From: a virus
IMG/VR virus record: IMGVR_UViG_3300042894_001300
Span: 1-35,460 of that record
DNA length: 35,460 nt
Direction: 5' to 3' (one strand)
Under the pieces are notes generated by a model that saw only the letters and a program-made list of their open reading frames with translations, did not search any database and had not been told where the DNA came from. Shown in pieces: positions 24,734-33,029 of the stretch. The stretch's first letter is position 1, and each line of letters begins with the position of its first letter. Both the position numbers and the translations under genes were made by a program.

Positions 24734-27700
24734 GTGGCACCACGTAAGCCATTTGCTCCAGGCACGGCTGACAGACTTGAGCGTCTTGCTAAGAAATCTG
24801 TACAACCTATTAAGCCATCGGCCGCTATCCCAACTCCAGCAAAACCAAAGAACTGGTGGGATGACGAACCAAGTCCTGCAGCAAAGAATGTTCCAGGAAA
24901 CAAGCCTTTTGTTGGACCAACACTTGACCCTGAAGTAATCCTTGCTCGAAGCGAACTTGCTTCTAAGGCATCAGAGGCACGAGCAGCTGGGATACCTGAA
25001 TCAACAGTTACTGCTATTGAAACTGGCAAAGGTGACCCAAATCGTGGTTTCATTGGTATTGGTAGAGGCATTCTTGATATTGCCAAGGGAGTTGGCGGGG
25101 CAGTTGTACCTGACGTAATCCCTGGAACACGTATTGACATTAGCAATATTCTTCAACCTGTTGGAAAAGGCGCTGCAACCATTGGGACAAAAGCGCTTGT
25201 TGCTGCGTCTCCAGCGTTGGAAAAGCTTGACTTTGGACGTCGTCTTGTTACATCCACGTTGAAAGAAGTTGGTGACGAAGTTGCTGTCTGGCGTGGGACT
25301 CGTGAACGTGGTCAAGCTGGACAGGGTGAATTCCGTGGCAAAGGTGGATTCAGCGCATCTGATTGGTGGAGACAACTTTCCAAAGAAGGTGGTCTCTCTG
25401 GTGGAGAGTTCTTTGCTGATATTGAAAATCCGTATGTAAATCAGACGCTTGGCTTCATGGCTGATGTTTTTCTTGACCCATTGACTTATGCAACAGGACC
25501 TGGTGGTATTGCAAAGACAGCAACCACACGTGGTGTTATTACTGGTGGTACAAAACAGGGTGCAAAAGTTGCTGCTCGTGTTGCCGCTGCAGAAGCAGAC
25601 CAATTTGCTGCAGCCACAGCACGAAAGATTGCCCAAGAAACACTTGATGATGCAATCCGTATCGGTGATGATGTTCTTGCTAAATCTGCAGAAGAAGCAA
25701 TTACAAAAGCAGACAAACAACTTGCCGACGCTGCAAAGAAACTTGCAGGAGATGCAGCTGGTAGAACATACGGCAGAACCTCAAACCAAGCACTTGCTTC
25801 CAATGTTATCAATCTTCGTGATGAAGCACAGCGCACGATTGACCTTGGAACTGCACCAGCAAATGAACTTGCTTACGCAGAACGCTTTGTTGAAGTAATC
25901 AATGACGATGTGATTAAGAACATCCAGTCAAGTGGTCTTGCTGGAATTGCTGGACCATTCTGGGATATTGTCAAAGGCGTTCGTACTCCAGCCCAAGACA
26001 TTCTTGGTGTGCGTGGTGGTATTCGAGTAACTAATCCTCTTGCTGTTTTTGGTGGACCAGGTCCGTTGCGCGCAATTGTTCCTGGAACAGAACGTTTCAC
26101 GAATGTGGCTGGAAAGATTCTTGCTGGTTCGCGTTTGAAACTTGGCAACACCCCATTTGGAGCATCAATAATTAATAACATTACGCCAACTGGTGAGGGC
26201 GGAATCTTAGGTTCGCAAGACTTGCTTGAAATTCGTACTGCATTGCGTCGTGGAACACTTAGTCCACTTGAGGCTCAAGAAGCAACCAGATACCTGCAAC
26301 TGGACCAAGCAAATCGTGCTCTCACAAATAACGAACGCAAAGTTGTGCAAGGAATTGTTGCCACTAGCGGTCTTGGAAATGCAAAAAAGTTTAAACCAAA
26401 ATTCCTTGAAGAAGTTATCCGTATTCGTCAGATTGCCGATGCTGCTGGAATTCCACGTGTATTCACGGCAAAACAACAAGAAGCCAGTGATGCAATTGAT
26501 GCTTTTTTTACAAATATGTACAATTATGCAGCTGATGCCACAAAAGCAACTGGGTATGTACCTCCTTTCCGAGCAAATTATTTCCCACAAATGCAGTCAG
26601 ATGAAGCCATTCGTTGGGCTACGGCCAATCCAAAGAAGGCTCAACAACTTGCTCAAGCTCTTAAAGTTGACCGCACCTGGTTTGTTGGAAACTTCCGTGC
26701 CCGTGAACTAGCACCAGGAGATGAGTTCTTCGGGAAAGTTTTGACCCAGGCTGATATTGATGGTGGCGCTGCAACACTTAACCAAATTGCTCGTAAATGG
26801 GGTTTGAAGTTTGATTACTTTGAAACCAATCCATTAAAAATATTTGCCAAGTATGCAGACAAACAAGCACAATTTGTTGCTTTGCAGAAGAGCATTGGCT
26901 CTCTTCCTGAAACAATGCCGACCATGGCGGCTCGACAAGTTGGACCAGAGTTTGTAACTCCTTCAGTTACGACTCCACTTAAAGCTCCGTCATTTGGATT
27001 CAGCCTTGCCGACCCAGCAACTGGAATAACTTTGAGTCCAGTACCAATGCTTGAGGCATTGAGTGAGGGGCAGTTACGTTCAATCCTTGATGAGATACGA
27101 GGTTTGTCTCAAAAGCTTGAAGGTAAAAGAATTATTAAAACTGAAATTCAAGATGCGGTTGACAGTCTTGATACGCAAATTGCGAAGATTGAAGATGATT
27201 TTATTAAAGGTGTTATTACACCACCAGCTGCTGCTGTGTTGAGTGATGAAGTTATTAAGCTCGCAAAATCAATCGCATATGAAATTGAAGATATCCCACT
27301 AAAACTTGCTTCTGTTCCAGCAAATCGTTGGTCTGAATACTCAGCAATCGTTAAAAAAGGATTTGAAATCCTTAACGGAGATGTCATTGACCCACTTACA
27401 GGAAATGTTCTCTACAAGGGAACAGCACCAGATATTGCTGTGCGGGAAGAGCTTGCTGACTTGCTACGCAATGCAACACGCATGGAAGACCCGCAGTTCG
27501 CTGCACGAGTGCGCCAACTTGCAAATGATTACACAAGATTTTCTAAAGCATGGCTTACTGCGCGACCTGGTTTCCATACAAGAAACGCATTGAGCAACAC
27601 ATTCCAGCTGATTGCAGCAGGTGCAGACCCGCGCAATTTGTTTAAAGGAAATCGAATTTTATTTAGAATCAATAAAGGTCTTGAGTCTGGTCTTACACCA

Positions 27701-28870
27701 AGACAGATTGCTACACAATTGGTTGATAGTGGACTTGTTTCTGTAAAAGAAGAACTTTTTGATTTCCGTAAAGCATTTCAAACACGTGAACAATTAATTG
27801 ATGGAATTGAAGATGCTGTTAACTATTCTGGAGCAACTGGGTTTGGACAGGTTGGTGAAATTGCTCGTGAAGTTGGTGTTGGCAACAGAGGACTTCTGCA
27901 AAAAGCCACTCCTAAACAATCTAATTATGTTTCACGTGCCATTGGCTCAATACCAAAGGGCAGCCGTTGGTTTGGTGAGAAGATTGAAAATTATTCACGT
28001 TTTGGTTTGATGTGGGATGGAATATCAAAAGGATTATCGCCAGAAGAAGCTGCAGCGCGCGCAAACAAATACTTGATTGATTACGCAGACCTCAGCAATG
28101 TTGACCGGTTTGCCAAGCAAATCATTCCATTCTGGACATTCATGAGCCGTAACACGCCACTGCAACTTGAATTGCTGTGGACAAATCCACGTGCTTATGC
28201 TCTGTATACAAGTGGTAAGCGTCAAATTGAGGGACCGAGTGAAGAAGAAGGTGGAATGGTTATTCCTTCTTATGAACTTGCTCGTGGTGTTTTCCCAACC
28301 AGAGAAGAAGGATTTGGTGCGTTACTTCCTGGCGATGTAATTCGGCCTGGCCTGCCGTTCCCTGGTGGTGGTGAAAACGTTATCGAAGGTTTGATTACAG
28401 AACCAAAGAAATTCTTGGCCAATATCAACCCAATCTTCCGTGCACCAGTTGAAGCCGTTATTGGAAAGAAAGCATTCACTGGAGGAACGATTGTTCCAAA
28501 ATCTGAAGCAACACGACCAACCAAATCAAAGCTCATTTATCTTGGCCGAGAACTATTTTCGCCAACATCTCCTGTCTCATCATTCCTGAAAGCAATTCCA
28601 GGTGTTGGACGTCAGCAATTTTTGGCAACTTTATTTGGTATCAACATTGATGACGCTGAACCATTGGTGCAGGAAGTTAACTCTTTGTTGTCTTATGTTG
28701 GTTTGCCGTTCGGTGAACAACGAACAGAACCATCAGTACGTGAGCTTCAGAACCGTCTGTACGACCTTCAGGACTACATTGACGCTAAGCGCGCTGAAGA
28801 AAAACAGAGAATAGAAGATATACAAAAAGAGCAACCACAAGAATCAGGCAAGAACTGGTGGGAAGACTAA
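24734..28870 (+). CDS. Giant internal virion / DNA-ejection protein
   Basis: The protein is 1,378 residues from GTG 24734 and the largest gene in the window. Landmarks are a basic, Pro-rich N-terminus and a segment with FLDPLTYATGPGG (near 245) that I associate with large ejection proteins of actinophages. A strongly Ala-rich coiled coil spans about 275-345 (AADQ-type heptads: DDVLAKSAEEAITKADKQL). There is a long helical middle and a conserved aromatic stretch near 1130 (QIIPFWTFMSRNTPLQLELL). It ends in a charged helix and a final NWWED; the same NWWDDE appears near its N-terminus. Size and position match the gp16-like core proteins of podoviruses, which build a channel for DNA entry. No lysozyme motif was found, though a hidden enzymatic domain is possible. 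Confidence 0.75.
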   Translation: MAPRKPFAPGTADRLERLAKKSVQPIKPSAAIPTPAKPKNWWDDEPSPAAKNVPGNKPFVGPTLDPEVILARSELASKASEARAAGIPESTVTAIETGKGDPNRGFIGIGRGILDIAKGVGGAVVPDVIPGTRIDISNILQPVGKGAATIGTKALVAASPALEKLDFGRRLVTSTLKEVGDEVAVWRGTRERGQAGQGEFRGKGGFSASDWWRQLSKEGGLSGGEFFADIENPYVNQTLGFMADVFLDPLTYATGPGGIAKTATTRGVITGGTKQGAKVAARVAAAEADQFAAATARKIAQETLDDAIRIGDDVLAKSAEEAITKADKQLADAAKKLAGDAAGRTYGRTSNQALASNVINLRDEAQRTIDLGTAPANELAYAERFVEVINDDVIKNIQSSGLAGIAGPFWDIVKGVRTPAQDILGVRGGIRVTNPLAVFGGPGPLRAIVPGTERFTNVAGKILAGSRLKLGNTPFGASIINNITPTGEGGILGSQDLLEIRTALRRGTLSPLEAQEATRYLQLDQANRALTNNERKVVQGIVATSGLGNAKKFKPKFLEEVIRIRQIADAAGIPRVFTAKQQEASDAIDAFFTNMYNYAADATKATGYVPPFRANYFPQMQSDEAIRWATANPKKAQQLAQALKVDRTWFVGNFRARELAPGDEFFGKVLTQADIDGGAATLNQIARKWGLKFDYFETNPLKIFAKYADKQAQFVALQKSIGSLPETMPTMAARQVGPEFVTPSVTTPLKAPSFGFSLADPATGITLSPVPMLEALSEGQLRSILDEIRGLSQKLEGKRIIKTEIQDAVDSLDTQIAKIEDDFIKGVITPPAAAVLSDEVIKLAKSIAYEIEDIPLKLASVPANRWSEYSAIVKKGFEILNGDVIDPLTGNVLYKGTAPDIAVREELADLLRNATRMEDPQFAARVRQLANDYTRFSKAWLTARPGFHTRNALSNTFQLIAAGADPRNLFKGNRILFRINKGLESGLTPRQIATQLVDSGLVSVKEELFDFRKAFQTREQLIDGIEDAVNYSGATGFGQVGEIAREVGVGNRGLLQKATPKQSNYVSRAIGSIPKGSRWFGEKIENYSRFGLMWDGISKGLSPEEAAARANKYLIDYADLSNVDRFAKQIIPFWTFMSRNTPLQLELLWTNPRAYALYTSGKRQIEGPSEEEGGMVIPSYELARGVFPTREEGFGALLPGDVIRPGLPFPGGGENVIEGLITEPKKFLANINPIFRAPVEAVIGKKAFTGGTIVPKSEATRPTKSKLIYLGRELFSPTSPVSSFLKAIPGVGRQQFLATLFGINIDDAEPLVQEVNSLLSYVGLPFGEQRTEPSVRELQNRLYDLQDYIDAKRAEEKQRIEDIQKEQPQESGKNWWED

Positions 28871-29109
28871 TGAATGAAATAAAGAGCATCATCCTTCGTA
28901 TCGCGGCAACATTTGCTGCATCTGGTCTTGGAACAATTGGCGCTGGAACAATCGCTGGCGTAGAAATTTGGAAAGCCGTATTCATGGCTGGTATCGGTGG
29001 AGTAGCTGTCGTAGTAGAAGGATTGGCTCGCGCTTATTTGGATGATGGCAAGCTCAGCGCTTCTGAAATCAACGCTGTGTTTGACAAGGTTGACAGGGTC
29101 GAGTCTTAG
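28870..29109 (+). CDS. Holin-like small membrane protein
   Basis: The protein is 79 residues from the ATG overlapping the previous stop (TAATG). Two hydrophobic segments, about 7-30 (IILRIAATFAASGLGTIGAG) and 35-53 (KAVFMAGIGGVAVVVEGLA), are followed by a charged tail with LDDGKLSASEINAVF, a pattern seen in actinophage holins. It would form membrane pores that trigger lysis. There is no recognisable endolysin beside it, which is unusual. The gene ends in a convergent overlap of two or three bases with the leftward gene at 29106. Confidence 0.78.
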   Translation: MNEIKSIILRIAATFAASGLGTIGAGTIAGVEIWKAVFMAGIGGVAVVVEGLARAYLDDGKLSASEINAVFDKVDRVES

Positions 29110-29423
29110 TTCTCTTCACCTATTCCGTAATAGCGTTCCTGCCAGCCGGGTGCTTCTTCTTCTAAATGCTTCTCAATGAAGTCCATGAAGCTGTATAGGA
29201 AGTCTTCAATGAAGGCCAAAGATTCATAGGCATCTAATACAGGTATATCGTCGCGGGTTATATGCCAGTGATGTACGAAGTCCATGCATTGGTTGTTGCT
29301 CATGGTTATGGTGAACATGGCCCCGTTGTCGTCGTCTCGGATGATTTGTTCAGCGGCGTCAGAAATTTCCATCTGTTCTTTCTTGCTGAATATCTTGTTC
29401 ATCCAAGGACGTTCATCTTCCAT
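29106..29423 (-). CDS. Hypothetical acidic protein
   Basis: The protein is 105 residues. The ATG at 29423 lies within the end of the upstream sigma-like gene (11-base overlap). It is rich in Asp, Glu, Met, Phe and Trp, with the central segment NNQCMDFVHHWHITRDDIPV and helix LAFIEDFLYSFMDFIEKHLE. I recognise no family. Its high negative charge and overlap with the transcription-factor-like gene would suit a DNA-mimic or a partner of that protein, but this is only conjecture. It is the last gene of the right-arm leftward operon. Confidence 0.7.
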   Translation of the reverse strand: MEDERPWMNKIFSKKEQMEISDAAEQIIRDDDNGAMFTITMSNNQCMDFVHHWHITRDDIPVLDAYESLAFIEDFLYSFMDFIEKHLEEEAPGWQERYYGIGEEN

Positions 29424-29784
29424 GTTTACCCCAAAAATCTCTAAATCTTCCGTCGACTTCTAGTACTTCTCCTAGGTTCCTGTAAGCAATTTGTTTTAAT
29501 CTCCACGCATGTGGTCCGGAACATCCTAAACGACGTCCTAATTCTTCATAGGAAACCCGTTCATATTCAATTGCGTGAACTATGTAACGGTCTTGGTCGA
29601 GCAGTAAATCAATGCAATCGAGCACTATTTCAGATAATTCAGTTATGTCTTGTCTTACTGGTGCGGGGTCAAAACCTGGCGGTGCTTCCATCAGCGCTTG
29701 CCACTCGTCTTCTGGTTGTGGCAGCGTAATTATTTTTAATAGCTCATCAATGTCGAGCGGAATTTCTCTATCCGAGTAACTCAT
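29413..29784 (-). CDS. Sigma-factor region 4-like DNA-binding protein
   Basis: The protein is 123 residues from the ATG at 29784; a GTG-free alternative ATG at 29808 is 8 codons longer. The start at 29784 is preferred because it overlaps the stop of a well-initiated 14-residue leader ORF (ATGA). Residues about 45-110 (EIVLDCIDLLLDQDRYIVHA, then YEELGRRLGCSGPHAWRLKQ) follow the pattern of sigma-70 region 4: a helix bundle and a helix-turn-helix that reads the -35 element. Regions 2 and 3 are missing. It may redirect host RNA polymerase to phage late promoters, or act as an anti-sigma-like decoy. Confidence 0.72.
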   Translation of the reverse strand: MSYSDREIPLDIDELLKIITLPQPEDEWQALMEAPPGFDPAPVRQDITELSEIVLDCIDLLLDQDRYIVHAIEYERVSYEELGRRLGCSGPHAWRLKQIAYRNLGEVLEVDGRFRDFWGKHGR

Positions 29785-29825
29785 TTCTCGACTGATGTTC
29801 CAATACATGAAACAACAGTAATCAT
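29781..29825 (-). CDS. Candidate leader peptide of the sigma-like gene
   Basis: On the minus strand GAAGGAG (29839-29833) stands seven bases before an ATG at 29825. It opens a 14-codon frame, MITVVSCIGTSVEK, whose TGA overlaps the ATG of the sigma-like gene at 29784. The only good ribosome site of the region therefore serves this short frame, and the sigma-like protein would be made by re-initiation. Translational coupling or attenuation through a leader peptide is an inference. Confidence 0.5.
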   Translation of the reverse strand: MITVVSCIGTSVEK

Positions 29826-29887
29826 CAACACGCTCCTTCGGCGTAATAATTCAAGAATACATCACCGAAGTAGCATTTGAGTTGAAC
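29785..29887 (-). promoter_or_regulatory. Leader and short gap before the sigma-like operon segment
   Basis: About 60 gene-free bases (29826-29887) separate the leader peptide start from the resolvase stop codon. An AT-rich core (GAATTATTACG on the minus strand) could be a promoter -10 region, but no convincing pair of boxes was found. It may simply continue the upstream transcript. Confidence 0.3.
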
Positions 29888-30229
29888 TCAGTTCTTGTAT
29901 GCCTTCAATATCAAAACTTGTTTGTCGTCTTTGAACGCTATACCATTTAGGCCATCCAGAATACTCTTGACATAGTTATCAACATCTGCCCTGAGGCTTG
30001 ATTGTTCGTCAATGTCGGAGATTGTGACCTCAGCACCTTTGGTTGTTAGCTTGACAACGACACACACTGAGCCCTCAAAGAGCGGTCCTTCAGCCTCTTT
30101 ATAGCTATTGCCAACATGTTTTTCATATTCTCTGGTGGTTGAATCTGTGTAAACGAATCCACGTGCAGATACACGCGGCCTGCCCTTCGGGCGCGGCCTA
30201 CCAGGAATACTGAAACTAAAAGATTTCAC
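29888..30229 (-). CDS. rusA: RusA-family Holliday-junction resolvase
   Basis: The protein is 113 residues from a GTG at 30229 that overlaps the upstream stop (GTGA). It starts FSIPGRPRPKGRPRV, the usual RusA opening. It has the catalytic set D82-x-D84 and K88 (RADVDNYVKSILDGLNG) and D101/D102 (FKDDKQV). RusA-like dimers cut four-way DNA junctions; phages use them to clear branched DNA before packaging. This is the only recombination or DNA-processing enzyme identified here apart from the terminase and the HNH proteins. It is smaller than, but comparable to, the roughly 120-residue family members. Confidence 0.9.
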   Translation of the reverse strand: MKSFSFSIPGRPRPKGRPRVSARGFVYTDSTTREYEKHVGNSYKEAEGPLFEGSVCVVVKLTTKGAEVTISDIDEQSSLRADVDNYVKSILDGLNGIAFKDDKQVLILKAYKN

Positions 30230-30708
30230 TGAAAAACAATGTCACCACTCGTAAGCTGGTCACCCTTTGGAGCCCAGAAAGGAGTCTTGTTGTCGTCTGT
30301 GCCGATGAAATGCGGACGCTTCGGGTTCTCCGCCAAAGAAGCACGGTTATCCCACACCTCTTCAATTCCGGCCTTACGCGCGGCGCGATGCAACCAAGCA
30401 GGGACAGGTCCATGTTGCTCACCACGAATACGAACCTGAAAGTCTTTCTGTTTCACAGGGAAAGCGTTCTGCTTCGCCTGCTCCATCTGGATAAGCATCG
30501 CATCCCTTGACGGTGTGATTGGCCATGGCTCGCCTTGCTGAGGGCGGTTTATCTTGTTGTTCACCAGCTCATTGACGAATTCGAAGGCTTCTTTGTAGTC
30601 CTCAAGGGCACCTTCAATCGTGGATGGTTTGGTTGACGCAACAAGCTCACTAGCAATCTTGGCGCATGTCTGGATGACGATGGACTTGTTTACTTCTTGA
30701 CTAGCCAT
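30226..30708 (-). CDS. Hypothetical protein coupled to RusA (possible nucleic-acid binding)
   Basis: The protein is 160 residues, with its ATG inside the end of the methyltransferase gene and its stop overlapping the rusA GTG. The N-terminal half is helical (SIVIQTCAKIASELVAS, EDYKEAFEFVNELVNNKI). The C-terminal half contains RIRGEQHGPVPAWLHRAARK, IEEVWDNRASLAENPKRPHF and a TPFWAPKG end, a pattern I associate with actinophage proteins of unknown role near recombination genes. The Arg/Lys and aromatic residues would suit single-stranded DNA binding. The coupling to a resolvase supports a DNA role, but no family is claimed. Confidence 0.7.
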   Translation of the reverse strand: MASQEVNKSIVIQTCAKIASELVASTKPSTIEGALEDYKEAFEFVNELVNNKINRPQQGEPWPITPSRDAMLIQMEQAKQNAFPVKQKDFQVRIRGEQHGPVPAWLHRAARKAGIEEVWDNRASLAENPKRPHFIGTDDNKTPFWAPKGDQLTSGDIVFQ

Positions 30709-31258
30709 TTGATTCTCTTTTCACGGCGTAGCAACGAAGGTCGGTACCCAGTTTGTTTGTGTGAACGTCAGCAAAGCCAACATCCCGTAATGTTTTGTTC
30801 AAATCCCATTCACCGACGTTTGCGTAATGTTCAAAGTCCCGAATCGGATTCTCGTCAATGGCCGAATGTGGCGGTCTGCCTTCTCCAGCCATGGTCGCAA
30901 TGAAGATGCCACCATCCATCAGATTCTCATAGGAACGCTGGATAATCTCTTTCCACTTGTCAGTGTGCTCAAAGGTTTCCGTGGTCACAATGATGTCAAA
31001 AGAGTTGCGCGACGAGAACTCATGACCGAAAGCAACCTTGTCAACTCCAGGACCATCCTGCGGGTCAATGCCAAGGTATTCAAATGTCCACGGCTTGAAG
31101 ATGCCACGAACAGTGCCGTTGATGTCAAGAGACCCAATCTCAAGAATGCTGTAAAACCCATCTGGTGGATGAATGTTGCACTCCTTTGCGAGCGCCTCAT
31201 CTTGAAGACGGTAAGCATGAAACGTGTCATGAACCCAGTTATAAGCTTCAGAATGCAA
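30701..31258 (-). CDS. SAM-dependent methyltransferase (class I)
   Basis: The protein is 185 residues. I take TTG 31258 as the start because GGGAGGG sits five bases upstream; the frame stays open further up but only overlaps the glycosyltransferase. Motif I (ILEIGSLDINGT, 38-49), the acidic strand-2 end YLGIDPQ (61-67) and FDIIVTTETFEH (87-98) form the SAM-binding Rossmann core. This small type (LEIGS..INGTVR) is frequent in phages beside glycosyltransferases. It could methylate a sugar, protein or small molecule; the target is not evident. The start inside the glycosyltransferase stop region suggests a shared pathway. Confidence 0.82.
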   Translation of the reverse strand: MHSEAYNWVHDTFHAYRLQDEALAKECNIHPPDGFYSILEIGSLDINGTVRGIFKPWTFEYLGIDPQDGPGVDKVAFGHEFSSRNSFDIIVTTETFEHTDKWKEIIQRSYENLMDGGIFIATMAGEGRPPHSAIDENPIRDFEHYANVGEWDLNKTLRDVGFADVHTNKLGTDLRCYAVKRESNG

Positions 31259-33029
31259 TGTATCCCTCCCATTTTTTTTGGAAATATTGTTTGTCTTGTT
31301 CGACAAGTTTCTCAAACGCCTTTGGCGGCGTCGACTCGATAGTAACGGAGTGCCCGTGCTTAATCGATGTACCGGCCACGATGTAATTACCTCGTTCCAT
31401 TGCATTTACAGACCACACCACATCGTCATCTGAGTACCACCACTTCATGTTCTCGTCAAATCTGTACTTATGTGCAATGTCGTGCGGAAGCATGAAACAG
31501 AATCCAGCAATGCCACCAGTTCCATCATAACGGCCACGACAAGTATCACGCGAATATCGGTCTTCTGACAGTTCACCATCCCAATACTTCGGGCAGACAA
31601 GCCCATAGCTTTCATTTCTGTCAAGCGCCGCGCAAAGTTTGTCAATTGTTCCACGTTCAATCTCAACATCATCATTGATGAACAGCACATGGGACTTCGG
31701 CAACGCAGCTTCAAGACCCATATTCCACATCACATTGATGCCAGATTCAGCAGGAACAAACAGCTTTACGACAGAAGAAGGCAAGGCTTCCCCCAAAGCC
31801 CTGCCCTCTTCGCCGTCTCCAATCACGATGATGCGTGCCACTTTGCTTTCCTTCAGAAGCTGGTGGACCACCGTGTGGAGCCCCTTCACATTTGATTTCG
31901 TTGGGATAACAGCGGTTACCTTGCTTAAACCATTGCGATAAAAGAACAGGTTCTCTTGTAGACGCTTATCATTTGGCGACAAGCTGAATGCCATCTTGCC
32001 GTGCTCGAGCGCTTCTTCATACAAACCAAGACGATATGAAGCAATCGCATGCAAATCATGCGGGGCCCATCCCCAAGCGTGTGCTTCTGTGAGATACAAA
32101 TCTCCACGATTCGTAAGTTCAAGACAGCGTTTTGATGCCCAGTAACAGTCAGCCCAACGATGACTGTCGTAGTAGTGCTGTGCCAAATCAAGCCAGCACT
32201 CGCGACCATTCGGGTACTCTGCTACTGCTCTGAGAAGCCAATGCTCGCGCTCTGATGGCACTTGGCGCGCAATGTACCGCATGGAGAAGCCACGTTCTGG
32301 AGCCCACCAAGAACTTGCCATAGTGATGTGACGTTTAAAAAGCTTTACTGATTCGTCGGTTCTGCCGTAATACATCAGTTCACGGGCCGCATAATAAGTG
32401 TTTCTGTCGTTTTCTGGATTCTCTTCCAAGTCTTGCAACAACAATGGAAGGTATTGACTACGAGGCTTCGAGTTGTCAGCGAAATGATAGATACGGATGT
32501 CGCATTGGCCTTGTAATTCTTGGTAGCCAGGTTGCGTGATATTTACTTCATGAACCGCATTGACCCACCTGTGTGAGAAGCGCCGCGTTATCTTGTCACC
32601 TTGGTACTGCAACCCTGGTTTACCACGGGCAATAGTTCCTGCAACATCCACGTTCCCTTGTTCATCGTTCTCATACGACTCCCAATTCCACGTATACAGG
32701 TATCTGGGCCTGTTTACCGAACCATCGTTAGGAACGCGCTCTAAGGCCTCTCTCCAGCCTTCTCCGAGGACTTCATCAACATCTAAGTTGATTATCCAAT
32801 CTATGTCGTCAGGAAGTTTATCCAAGAGAACATTGCGAGCATTGGCAAAATGCCAAGGAGAAATGCTTTCTTCTTCAACTGTGATTCCGAGACTTCTGGC
32901 CAGAGCGACCGTGCCGTCAGATGAACCTGTGTCCAACAGATATACGACATCAGCAGCTTTAGCAGAGTTATACCAACGTTCAACGTGTGCCTCCTCGTTT
33001 TTGCATATTGAAACTACGGCTATTTTCAC
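31248..33029 (-). CDS. Two-domain GT-A glycosyltransferase
   Basis: The protein is 593 residues from a GTG at 33029 that overlaps the upstream HNH stop (GTGA). Residues 1-210 form a GT2-type domain (AVVSICKNEEAHVERWYNSA, LLDTGSSDGT at 31-40, NLDVDEVL with the DxD at 83-85). A helical, repeat-like middle (about 210-365: YYAARELMYYGRTDESVKLF, SYRLGLYEEALEHGKMAFSL) resembles TPR units. Residues 371-593 form a second GT2-type domain (VTAVIPTKSNVKGL, FINDDVEIERGTID, GTGGIAGFCFMLP, WYSDDDVVWSVNAMERG). The two catalytic halves could add two sugars in turn. Possible targets are DNA, host surface or the phage's own Thr-rich fibres. It is chained to the methyltransferase. Confidence 0.87.
   Translation of the reverse strand: MKIAVVSICKNEEAHVERWYNSAKAADVVYLLDTGSSDGTVALARSLGITVEEESISPWHFANARNVLLDKLPDDIDWIINLDVDEVLGEGWREALERVPNDGSVNRPRYLYTWNWESYENDEQGNVDVAGTIARGKPGLQYQGDKITRRFSHRWVNAVHEVNITQPGYQELQGQCDIRIYHFADNSKPRSQYLPLLLQDLEENPENDRNTYYAARELMYYGRTDESVKLFKRHITMASSWWAPERGFSMRYIARQVPSEREHWLLRAVAEYPNGRECWLDLAQHYYDSHRWADCYWASKRCLELTNRGDLYLTEAHAWGWAPHDLHAIASYRLGLYEEALEHGKMAFSLSPNDKRLQENLFFYRNGLSKVTAVIPTKSNVKGLHTVVHQLLKESKVARIIVIGDGEEGRALGEALPSSVVKLFVPAESGINVMWNMGLEAALPKSHVLFINDDVEIERGTIDKLCAALDRNESYGLVCPKYWDGELSEDRYSRDTCRGRYDGTGGIAGFCFMLPHDIAHKYRFDENMKWWYSDDDVVWSVNAMERGNYIVAGTSIKHGHSVTIESTPPKAFEKLVEQDKQYFQKKWEGYIAF

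Noticed and set aside
16857-28211. Additional TGTATACA sites at about 16857 and 28203 as extra operators
   Set aside because: Both lie inside coding sequence and can be chance matches to an 8-base palindrome. Only the cluster of three near 34060-34118 seems meaningful.
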